Assembly: GCF_902459465.1 (NCBI RefSeq)
Contig: NC_047083.1
Location: 4,832,523 to 4,896,522 of the forward strand
Direction: 5' to 3'
DNA length: 64,000 nt
Origin: Asterias rubens
Lineage: Eukaryota; Echinodermata; Asteroidea; Forcipulatida; Asteriidae
The stretch's first letter is position 1, and the number at the start of each line of letters is the position of its first letter. Below the pieces are notes generated by a model. The model was not told where the DNA came from and did no database searches. It saw only the letters and a list, made by a program, of their open reading frames with translations. The translations under genes were made by a program, and so were the position numbers. Positions 31,951-42,300 of the stretch are shown here, piece by piece.

Positions 31951-32240
31951 GTTGGTTTGCGGTAACACCATGTTTGTATTTACAATTGACACGTAGATGT
32001 TGTACTGTAGAGAACTTGCTTGCTACATCTTCTACTCTATCGTGGAGTAGGTTTCGGATTTCGGGAGACTTCTCAGTTCTTAAAAGAACTACTGCTCTTT
32101 AACTACTACCTGGACGGCGGGTGTCGACTGGGACTATACTAACATCACTTTTTTAGTGGATCGTTTTTAACTTCATTAAGTTCTCCATCGTTCTCAGCGT
32201 TTCGACAAGCTTGCTCTTACAACTTATCAGAGTCAATTAA
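31951..32240 (-). repeat. Dispersed element ending in a degenerate hammerhead-like hairpin
   Basis: Homologue of 10765-11050 (GGTTTGCGGTAACACCATGT start, GGGAGACTTCTCAGTTCTTA). On the reverse strand near 32234-32192 the core reads CTGATAA (not CTGANGA), then GAGCAAGCTTGTC, GAAACGCTGAGAAC. It ends about 45 bp before the lectin ATG and so overlaps its probable promoter/5' UTR. Confidence 0.55.
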
Positions 32241-32283
32241 TACATTTTGTTGAGATTTACAAAACTTTGTGATTGAGTTCAAG

Positions 32284-32904
32284 ATGGCTGTTCAACAAGA
32301 ACGATTGTGTACTCATCTCCCTCTAACCCTCATTGCCATTGTACTTCACATACATCTAAGTGTTGCTAACAATAACTGGATTACGTTTGGAACATCCAAG
32401 TATCTTTTCACCGATAACCAGGACGTGTGGGTTAACTCAAGATCACACTGCGCCTCGATGAATGCAGAACTTGTTGTGATTGATTCGCCTGAAGAGAATG
32501 AATTCATCGCTGATGAATTGGCATCTAAGGGCAACTTCAAGGCGTGGCTGGGCTACACTTGTACTGCCACACGCACATGGGATGTATGCGATGGTGAAAC
32601 AGCATACACTAACTGGGTATGGCTAGAACCCACGAACGACGGCGAGTGCGCGGTCGTACACGAATCAGATGGAGTTTGGTACATCTTGGAGTGCAATGAG
32701 AACTTTAACATTCCTAACACTGTATGCGAGATTTCAGACACATCAGCTATCCCGGACCCACGCACATCTACTACTGCGGACCCGCCCATATCTACCCACG
32801 CTACTACAACTACGTCATCTATCCCCAAAGAGCAGACCAATCTAAAATCCCAGTTGAAAAAATGCTTCGTCCTTGGAACCGATGGTCGCTTTCCTACACT
32901 CTAA
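32284..32904 (+). CDS. Secreted C-type lectin-like protein with Thr/Ser-rich stalk, single exon
   Basis: 206 residues from ATG at 32284 (context AAGATGG). Signal peptide roughly residues 1-30 (LPLTLIAIVLHIHLSVA). The lectin-like domain begins NNWITFGTSKYLF without the first cysteine pair of long-form domains, then SRSHCASMNAELVVIDSPEE, KAWLGYTC (WIGL-like), WLEPTNDGECAVV (an EPN-like calcium site region with an inserted Thr) and LECNENFNIPNTVCEI closing. Where WND is usual it reads VWYILEC, so calcium/sugar binding may be altered. A Thr/Ser/Pro-rich stalk follows (STTADPPISTHATTTTSS), likely O-glycosylated, and the tail KKCFVLGTDGRFPTL matches the tail of the lectin at 24353-24910. Ligand unknown. 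Confidence 0.87.
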   Translation: MAVQQERLCTHLPLTLIAIVLHIHLSVANNNWITFGTSKYLFTDNQDVWVNSRSHCASMNAELVVIDSPEENEFIADELASKGNFKAWLGYTCTATRTWDVCDGETAYTNWVWLEPTNDGECAVVHESDGVWYILECNENFNIPNTVCEISDTSAIPDPRTSTTADPPISTHATTTTSSIPKEQTNLKSQLKKCFVLGTDGRFPTL

Positions 32905-33078
32905 AAAAACGTTGACTATAGTATTTTGAAGCATGTCCACATGATCACCACCAGTAAATCTTCTACAACCACTACAATATTCACGTCTGGTGTGTGACAT
33001 TTTAAAAGACAATAATAATTGCATGACTTGTGGATTGTGGGGAACTTGGGCTGTGGGATCTTACTAAAACCCATATTC

Positions 33079-33925
33079 GTTGAAGGGTTGAGGCAGTAGG
33101 GATCCTACATAAAATCATAGCAGTGGATTGTGGAGGATTGAGGCAGAAGGGATCCTACATAAACTCATAGCAGTGGATTGTGGAGGATTGAGGCAGTAGG
33201 GATCCTACACAAACTCATAGCAGTGGATTGTGGGGGATTGAGGCAGAAGGGATCCTACATAAACTCATAGCAGTGGATTGTGGAGGATTGAGGCAGTAGG
33301 GATCCTACATAAACTCATAGCAGTAGATTGTGGAGGATTGAGGCAGTAGGGATCCTACACAAACTCATAGCAGTGGATTGTGGAGGATTGAGGCAGAAGG
33401 GATCCTACATAAACTCATAGCAGTGGATTGTGGAGGATTGAGGCAGTAGGGATCCTACATAAAATCATAGAAGTGGATTGAGGAGTATTGAGGCAGTAGG
33501 GATCCTACACAAACTCATAGCAGTGGATTGTGGAGGATTGAGGCAGAAGGGATCCTACATAAACTCATAGCAGTGGATTGTGGGGGATTGAGGCAGTAGG
33601 GATCCTACATAAACTCATAGCAGTGGATTGTGGAGGATTGAGGCAGTAGGGATCCTACATAAACTCATAGCAGTGGATTGTGAAGGATTGAGGCAGTAGG
33701 GATCCTACATAAACTCATAGCAGTGGATTGTGGGGGATTGAGGCAGTAGGGATCCTACATAAACTCATAGCAGTGGATTTAGGAGGATTGAGGCAGTAGG
33801 GATCCTACATAAACTCATAGCAGTGGATTGTGAAGGATTGAGGTAGTATAGGGATTCTTCATAAACTCATAGCAGTGGATTGTGAAGGATTGAGGAAGTA
33901 GGGATTCTTCATACACTCATAGCGG
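33079..33925 (+). repeat. 50-bp minisatellite, about 17 units
   Basis: Unit GGATTGAGGCAGTAGGGATC + CTACATAAACTCATAGCAGT + GGATTGTGGA with few substitutions. Each regular unit holds one GGATCC. The last two units are diverged (GGGATTCTTCATA) and slightly longer. One isolated related unit lies at 35256-35290. Confidence 0.93.
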
Positions 33926-33939
33926 CTGATATGGGCGGT

Positions 33940-34280
33940 TGTGGGCCGCGAAAGTCAAACTCACAAGAGCAATAGCGGTCCGGTCCGACGTCTTTTTCAG
34001 CGCTGTGCAGCCGAACACTTCGAGCCGTCGTGCTTCGAATCCGGAATACACCAGAAAGGTTATTCTAAAACATTTCGGCATCTCAACAACTTTTTCAGGA
34101 TGGGAAGTCAAAAAAGATACCTGAAAGACGAGACGAACCTAGAGGAGCGTAGGCCAAGTCGAAAAATTCGGGGTAATCCGAGTGGACCGTCCGCATGCAC
34201 AGCAGCCGTAGTGCGTGCAGTCTGCTCCGTGACCGTAGTTCTGTACGTAGGCATCATACCGACCAGGTACCCAGACTAGT
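33940..34280 (+). pseudogene. Degenerate THAP zinc-finger fragment, copy 1
   Basis: One frame reads CAAEHFEPSCFESG, matching the second half of a THAP domain (HF....F pattern), but the first half is missing or frameshifted. Homologous at DNA level to 34730-35240. It has no complete reading frame. Probably remnant of a THAP-bearing DNA transposon or gene. Confidence 0.5.
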
Positions 34281-34699
34281 GTACGGAGCCAGAAAACACA
34301 TTATATTTTTTTCTTCAAATATCGCGCCTCGATTGACGTCACGAACAGCGCCCTCTCGGGTCGGGGTCTACTCTTAAATTTTGTAAATAAAATGAGAACT
34401 AATTTTTTAGAACCTCAGTTAACTGTTTATTCAGAATAGAATTTTTGTTTTCTTCAAACATTAGAGTATTTTGTTTTTGAACAATAAAATAACTTTTTGA
34501 GTAATTGTTTTTAACGGTTTATATGTTTAAAAGAATAAATAAAGTTGTGTGGGGTGACTCCGCCTACCCCTTTTGTGACGTCAATTGAGGCAGACTTTGC
34601 CTCGATCGAACATCGAACACACGTACGTGCAAATTTATTCAAGTCCTAGTCGTGAGTTTGTGGTTTCGAAAAGAAAAAATATCTTGCATTTTTCCGGCA

Positions 34700-34888
34700 A
34701 TGTCAACCAAGTGTATTGCTGCTGGATGCAGCAAAACAACTAAAGATGGGGTCAGTTTGCAAGTCTTTTCCAGCGCTTTGCAGCAAACACTTCGAGCCGT
34801 CGTGCTTCGAGAATCCGGAATGCACTACACATTTTGCCGTGAAGAGAAAAGTTCTTTTCTAAAACATGACGCCATCCCAACCATTTTT
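34700..34888 (+). pseudogene. Degenerate THAP zinc-finger fragment, copy 2
   Basis: ATG at 34700 starts MSTKCIAAGCSKTTKDGVSL, a good THAP N terminus (C-x4-C). Past that the frame shifts: ALQQTLRAVVLRES is out of frame with the usual HF....F, which appears in another frame, and KHDAIPTIF, like the LKPDAVPTIF end of the domain, is back in frame before a stop. The working domain would be about 90 residues; this one is broken. Confidence 0.6.
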
Positions 34889-35255
34889 TGAAGTCGAAGA
34901 AGGTACGTAAAAGACGTAACGAACCTTAAGGAGCATTTGCATAACGTGAACAAAATCAGGTATTGTTTCAACTGTGAGGGCATGTTTATAGCTTGCGCCA
35001 AGCGTCACTATCTTGTGTTGGCACTGCATGCGATTCATGCGATTGACGTCACGAAAAGCGCCCTCTCGGGTCGGGCTTATTTTTCAACTTTGTAACTAAC
35101 ATGGAAACGAATTTCTTTAAAACTTAGTTATTTGTTTATTCATATTCCACTCACGAAAACACATATTTTAGTGACAAAAGCTTTATTTTGACAAAATACC
35201 ACTTCCAGGTGACTTTAATAGTTTATTATAACTTGTAAAATATATTATACCGTGA

Positions 35256-35290
35256 TTAAGGCAGTAGGGATCCTATACATAAAGTCATAT
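35256..35290 (+). repeat. Isolated minisatellite unit
   Basis: ATTAAGGCAGTAGGGATCCT followed by ATACATAAAGTCATA, matching the 33079 array unit, 1.3 kb away beyond THAP copy 2. Confidence 0.8.
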
Positions 35291-35823
35291 CTCCGAAGCG
35301 GGTGTTGGCCCAACAAAATACAAGTTGATCGTCCCCTCCCTTGTCAATTGTTAGGCTGCATCAATTATTTTTAATTTTTCGATTTTACTATTTGTTGTTA
35401 TAAAGACAACATATTTTGTTTGTGCATTTCTCATTAATCTTACTGTCTTTTAAGAACGTGTAGCTACATAAAGTAGGTAATGACTTTATACTGAGCAATC
35501 GGTGGGCAGTTTGAATTGAAATACTTGGCGGTCACCTTTAAAAGAAATAACAAAACTAACAAATAAAAAGGCCCTCGACCTCCTCTTTTTTTTTTTACGC
35601 GGACGACCAACCTTGTTTTTTTTTTACTTGGCCTAACAAAACTCCAGGGCCAGGTTATAATTATAGCCTGAACACCTGACGTCACACGCCGATGCTCATC
35701 AATGGCAGGGGCCCAGAGGGCTATCAATGCTTGTAAAGAAAATCAACCCAAAAGGATTACACATTACACATACCCTAAAAGTGAACGATATTGTGTAATG
35801 ACATTGCTATACATTACAATACC

Positions 35824-36183
35824 TTAAAGGAACACGTTGCCTTGGATCGGTCGAGTTGGTCTGTAAAAATCGTTTGTAACTGTTTGTTATAAAATGCATA
35901 TGTTTAGAAAGATATTTTAAAAGTAGAATAATAATGATCCACACAAGTATCACTCGAAATTGCGTGGTTTTCCTTTTAACTCGTCGACAAACACGGTCGG
36001 CCATTTATGGGAGTCAAATTCCATAACATTAATGGCCGACCGTGTTAGTTCGCAAAGTAAAAGGAAAAACAAGCAATTTCGAGACAAATGTGTGCGGATC
36101 ATTGTATTCTACTTTAAAACATCTTTCTAACCATATGCATTTTAAGACCAACTCGACCGATCCAAGGCTCCGTGTTCCTTTAA
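35824..36183. mobile_element. Family B TTAA-flanked palindromic element
   Basis: TTAAAGGAACACGTTGCCTT ... GTGTTCCTTTAA, centre near 36020 (GGCCATTTATGGGAGTCAAA and complement). It lies about 180 bp upstream of the P450 start codon. Confidence 0.85.
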
Positions 36184-36359
36184 CTGCACTCTCGCTTCGA
36201 TGCACATTGGTTTGCATAGAGCCATCGCATGATGCCAAGTGCACCCTGTGCGCTATAATACGCCTTTATGCATACTTTACAAATCATTCTCTTCTTAATG
36301 CATGCCAAAGAGTGTTTATAAATTACTACGGTAGAATAGTTTGGCTCTGGTTGTTCGAG

Positions 36360-39300
36360 ATGGAGATTTTGGGAATGGATGTGTCGGTGACTTGGGTGTT
36401 AGTTACCGGACTTATAACTCTGACTGCTTGGTGAGTGGTACTGCTCATAGACGTAGTATTTTTAAAGACACTGGACACTCTTCTCACTTGGTGATCTAAA
36501 CATATGCATACAATAACAAACCTGTGGAAATTTGATCTAAACATATGCATACAATAACAAACCTGTGAAAATTTGAGCTCAATTGGTGGTCGAAGTTTTG
36601 AGATAATAATGAAAGAAAAAACACCCTTGTCACACGAAGTTGTGGGCTTTCAGATGCTTGATTTTCGAAACCTCAAAATACTAAGCTTGAGGTCTCGAAA
36701 TCAAATTCGTGGAAAACTACCTCTTTCTCGAAAACTACGTCACATCAGAGGGAGCCGTTTCTCACAATGTCATACTACCAACCTCTATCCATTACTCGTA
36801 ATACCAAGTAAGGTTTTATGCTAATAATTAGTTTGAGTAATTACCAATAGTGTCCACTGCCTTTAAAGGCAGTGGACACTATCGGTATATTCAAACGTAC
36901 GGGGGAAGATCAAGGTCTACCCGTGGAGGCTAATCGAATGCACCCTATGGTGGGGCCTCAATAAGGGTTTTGCAGCTCTATTGATAGACGCTTTGTTGGT
37001 ATCTTTTTATGGGTTCTTTATTCGCTATAAAGTTTTGTTAACTTAATTGGATTGGAATTAAAGTGAATTGTTCTATTAACATGACTGCATTTGCTTATAA
37101 AAAATACTATCCTTTATTCACTACCCTACAGTGTTCTTTTTACTTGATTAGATTGATAATTAAGTTATTTGAATTGGGTTACCCACTTGATTAGATTGAT
37201 AATTAAGTTATTTGAATTGGGTTACCCATGACTTATCCCCCACGGAACAGGGAGCACACTCTGTTGCGTGTGTACCTGACTAGGGTCATGCAGCTCCAGT
37301 ATAGCCTTTTTGAGGTATGGCGGACACATTGGGTGCGGTACGTTCGAATAGCTTTGACGTCAATCCAGGGGCTCACCCGGTCCAGCCCCCAGTGCCCTGC
37401 GTGTGGGGTGACCCGAGGTGCATGACTTCACCACGAGAGGGTGAGTGTGATCCTTCGATTAGCTCTTGTCAGGGGCTCATCCGAGCAGTACTCTATGATC
37501 CGAGTGAGCACTGCGACCCAGGGAATCTTATCACACGCACTCTTTTAATGGGTGCATTGTTTGGTTTGGGTGTATACACAAATTAACCAAACCAAATGCA
37601 GTTAAAATGTGTCCACCCTATCTCAAAATGGCTTATTGGCTTGAATTAGCCTTTTAGAAATGAGTGCACTGTTTGGTTTGGGTGTAATACAGACAAGTTT
37701 ACCCTAAACCAAATTTGGTGTTATACTAATGGGTGCGTTCCTTTAGCTTCCATGGGTCATCCTCGGTCTGCCCCGGTGCGTTAGAATAGCCTTCAACGTC
37801 ATTCCAGGGGCTCACCCAGGTCAGCGCCCAGTGCCCTGCTTGTGGAGTGGGTCACTTGGGGGCTGGCCCCACAGGTAAACGACGTCACTACGAGAGCGGT
37901 GAGTGGTTGTTCGTTTAGCTCTTTATAGAAAGGTTTGCGGTAAACACCATGCAATGACTATCTCTAATGAGTTGGGGTGGTTCTGAAAAGAACCGTTGGT
38001 TTCAACTCGACGTTTCCGTCAGTATGCTCTGATCGTCTTCTGGAGATGACCTTTCTATATCGTATTTCCACCATGCAAAGTTTCAAATCCAACGTTTAGC
38101 TCTTGTCAGGGGCTCACCCGAGTGAGCACCGCGGGGTAGACCCAGGGAAGCTAAACAAACGCACCCAATGTGTCCACTACCATCTCAAAATGGCCTATTG
38201 ATTTCCTTACTGAGTTTATGAAAACTGAAGGACTCTTGTAGATTGTACAAGTGGACAAATGGTGGCCCAGTCAAAATGGCAAGAAAATGCATTCATAAAT
38301 ACCTCAGAATGTTTCGCTATTCCTATTGGTGGAGAGCGCGTCACGTGGGTGTGCATAAACCTTTGTTTATGACCGGTAAAAGGTGTTAATTCATGGGCGT
38401 TACACGCGACCTTGCACCTGTTCGTATAAGACAGTTTCTTCATTCCTATTGGTCGAGAGCAACGGCTGAAACAGTTGTGCCACATCACGCGATACGCGCA
38501 CAGCATTCCCTTATAAGGAGTTGTTTACCCAAGGGCGGCGGAGGGCTTTACCATTTCATAGCTGGAGGGGTGTTGTGTTGAAAGAAATCATTTAACAATT
38601 TAATTTTGGCATTTATTTTACTTTTTGACCAAAAAGTGATGATGTTTTTGACCGAAAAGGTATTTATGAATGGGAATCAAAGTGTGTTGGTTTTCAACTA
38701 GTGGTTTAAACCCGCCGAGGCCTGGTTCTTTAAGAACCAGGGGCCAATTTCATAGAGCTGCTTATAAGCAAAAGCACGAAAATAGCTCGCTTATTATTTT
38801 TACACATGTTTAAACTGGCCAAAATTTCATGCCATATACATTGCTTATGACCAGTATTAAGCTGTTGTTTACTTAGCATAACAATTGAGTGGTATCTTGG
38901 CCGGTTATCTGATTTTACTAAGCAATGAATTTTTTGCTTAAGCAAAATTTTGTGCTTAAGCAGCTCTATGGAATTGGGCCCAGGTCTCGTTGGGATTAAA
39001 CCACTAGTTGAAAACCTCTTCACCACACATTGATTCCCTTAGTGATCACACACAATTGTTGCGTAGCCTATACTGACGTTGGTGAGCCGCATAGGGTAAT
39101 GTAGTCTTGAAGTCAAGACGGTAATTGTTAAGTGCGGTGTGTAGTTACAGCGCGGTGTAGCTGCGGGGACGATACACACACCCTCGATCCCAGACGATAC
39201 ACACACGACTGTTGCATGTGTAACATCGCACTGGACAGTGACTGTTGCATGAAAGGCAGACAAATAGGCAGCGCCTAACGACTTGGCATCAAGTCTAAGG

Positions 39301-42300
39301 GTAATGCGGCTCCATTGAAGAAGGCACTGACAATACTTGATAACCACAAGATATACAAGAGTCACTCAGTTTGCATAACCCCTGTATGAAAACAAGAAGA
39401 AACCATACAAGCACTCTTCTTAGCATGTGCACATTTACGAGTAGGGCCTGCTTTGGATTTTAACCTAAAGGCACGGGATATGCATTCCTATGGTAATTGT
39501 CAAAGAACATATAATTATTCTGATTTTGTGTACAATCTGTGAAAAAGAAACTATCGTTTTAATAGTCATCGAAGTTGCAAGAGATGAAAGAAAAAAACGT
39601 TTGAAATAAGCGTGTGTACTTTCAGATGCCTAAAAAGGCTTCAGGCCTGACATTTTAAGAGGTTTGTTATTTTATGCATCTATGTTGGGCTACACTAGGT
39701 GAAAAGAGCTGGTCTTTGACAATTGCCAAAGGTGGCCATGACAGTGCCTTTACTTCACACAGATTGTGCATTCAAATGGGAACCCCTCCGCTTGGAATCC
39801 CAAACGATCCGTATGCAAATTTTGTTCTGTACATCAAAATTACCACTTTTCATTGGAGCATTGAAAGGCAGTGGACACTATTGGTAATTGCTCAAAATAA
39901 TTATTAGCATAAAACCTTTATTGGTTACGAGTAATGGGTAGAGGTTGGTGGTATAAAACATTGTGAGAAACAGCTCCCTCTGAAGTGCCATAGTTTTGGA
40001 GAAAGAAGTAATTTTCCACGAATTTGATTTCGAGACCTCAAGTTATAGAACTAGAGGTCTCGAAATCAACCATCTAAACGCACACAACTTCATGTGACAA
40101 GGGTGTTTTCTTTTTTCTTCTTCATTATTATCTCGCAACTTTGATGACCGATTGAGCTAACATTTTCACAGGTTTGTTATTTTATGCATATGTTGAGATA
40201 CACTAACTATGAAGGCTAGTCTATGACAATTACCAATAGTGTCCACTGCCTTTAAACAAAAATCATGACCTTTTTTTAGAATGGCAATTCTAGAATACGG
40301 GGGGGGGGGGGGGGGTTGCGTCCCGTATACACATTTCCTTTGCACAAATTAATTTCTGCTATACTATCAGGACACCAGTCATAGCCTGCACATGAGGAGG
40401 GGCATTATTTTTGGGGCTGGTAACCATATACTGGTAAGCGTAATTTGGTTTGTGCTAAAATAAGCAGCTTTATTTGAAATAGGGCCTTGGTGTTGCAAAC
40501 TCTTTTTATTTTCGATTCTACGTGTGACTTAAACAAACTTTTTCGTTGAGTACTTTTTGAAACAACACAAACCATTTACATAGTATGCAATTGTAATTAT
40601 TTGCATTACAATTTTTGTTTCTTCTAGGTACGATTGGTGGAGCCATCACTACTTCCAGCGACTGGGTATTCCCGTTGCTGACTATATCCCCATCTTTGGG
40701 AATTTACTCCAATGGCGATATGTACGTTTCTTTTTAACCTATACCACTGCTAAATTATTATCCCTTTCAAATGACGCCAATAGCTTAGAGGCAGTTGTGG
40801 ACACAGTTGGTAATTACTCAAAATATTTATTAGCATAAAATCTTACTTGGTAACGAGTAATGGGTAGAGGTTGATAGTGTAAAATACTATCATCAGCTCT
40901 CCATTGCTCATTAATACCATGTACGTTTTGTGCTAACTTATATTTTGTAGTAATTACCAAAAGTGTCCAGTGGCGTTGCTTTGGTGCTTTTGAACTATAT
41001 CTGTGAATAAGAGTCAACATTACTTGAATAGACCTGTATAATGGTGTCACCATAGTATTGTTTTTACTCCATACACATCGGTGTGACCAAATTGAGGTTC
41101 GAAGGGGGGGGCAGTCTGAGTGCCCTTTGTACCAAAAATAGATTTTGAACTATGATTTTTGCCGTTTTGTATTCAGGGAACATCACAAAGATTGCAGCAG
41201 GGTGATACAGTTTTATGAATCTTGAGCCATTTCCCATGTTAAACCATCAAAGACTCTTAACTATGTATTTTGTGTTTTGAACCAAACAGGGGTTTCATCA
41301 AACTTTTGCCGATTTTGCGAAGAAGTACGGCAAAGTTTTTGGGTAAGACATCAACGAATCGTAATTTGGTTTGTCTATTAATGTTTGAAAATATTAATTG
41401 AAGGTTAAACTTCACTCATACTCCATAACATGGTTTCTATGAATTCTTATTACATTTTGCTTTTTTAAAACAAATCATAAAAGAGTTGAATGACCTTTTT
41501 ACATTTTTTATCATAATTAAAAGTAGGTTTTTATTTAACCTTGGCATAACTAAAAAAAAAAAAAAACTTTACGATTATGCAGCTCCGGCAGGTTCACTGA
41601 GAACGAAAACTTCAATGAAAGCTTACTTTCTCTTTTCTTTTCAGAATGTATGAATTTAGGAAACCTGTTTTGATAGTAACCGATCCTGAGATCATCAGGA
41701 AAATGTGCATCAAGAATTTCTCCAGTTTCATCAATCGTAAGGTAGGATTGTTTGTAAACGGCCTTTTGTGGACATTTATTATTTCAATCATCGGTTCTTC
41801 AATTGCTATTCTGCACATTTTTCATGTGAAGGTTGGAATGGGAGACTTTCTGGGACGATAGAGGGCAGCAGACTTACCGGGTAAATCCATTGTTCTCAGA
41901 ATTATGCGCATGTTCAGAACTACGTAAACAATGGAAATTTACCCGGTATGTCTGCTGCCACCTAGCGTTGGAAAGTCTCCTATTGTCATGGAGTTTGAGT
42001 GAGATTTCTGATTGAAGTAACAAAATTGCTACAACATTTACGAGCGTGGATTGTGAGGTCTCGAAATCGAATTCGTGGAAAAATACTTCTTTCTCGAAAA
42101 TTACGTTACTTCAGAGGGAGACGTTTCTCACAATGTTTTCTAATATCAACCTCTCCCCACTACTCGTTACCAAGTAAGGTTTTTTGCTAATAATTATTTT
42201 CAGTAATTACCAATAGTGTCCAATTCCTTTAAATGACTTGTTATCATTCCCTTGCAGACTTTACCATTGTGTCAGCAACCGAGAGACAAGGGTTTGACTC

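Larger units (their letters stand above)
24911..32283. other. Intergenic region between the two lectin genes
   Basis: No further gene recognised. From left: diverged tandem repeats (25125-26215), hammerhead-like hairpin (26283), family A with inner insertion (26810), fold-back (27556), family A copies (28040, 28266, 29241, 30587), half family B (28994), dispersed repeat (30055), AT-rich block with direct repeats (31158-31245), diverged tandem repeats (31420-31930) and a dispersed element (31951). Both lectin genes face outward from this region's repeats, which lie upstream of each. Confidence 0.6.
32905..36359. other. Intergenic region between lectin 2 and the P450 gene
   Basis: Holds the 50-bp minisatellite, two THAP-derived fragments, an isolated minisatellite unit (35256) and a family B palindrome (35824). 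The sequence 35460-35760 has short A/T runs and no recognisable gene. The P450 promoter should lie in 36184-36359, which has no clear TATA box at a standard place. Confidence 0.55.

Noticed and set aside
32553..32840. 95-codon minus-strand frame opposite lectin gene 2
   Set aside because: It mirrors the Thr/Ser/Pro codons of the lectin stalk and domain; the plus-strand frame has signal peptide, lectin motifs and stop.
33079..33925. CRISPR-like or coding repeat in the 50-bp minisatellite
   Set aside because: Units are contiguous without spacers, 50 is not a multiple of three, and frames contain stops.
39039..39365. 108-codon minus-strand frame in P450 intron 1
   Set aside because: No recognisable domain, no splice-consistent partner, repetitive surroundings; likely chance.
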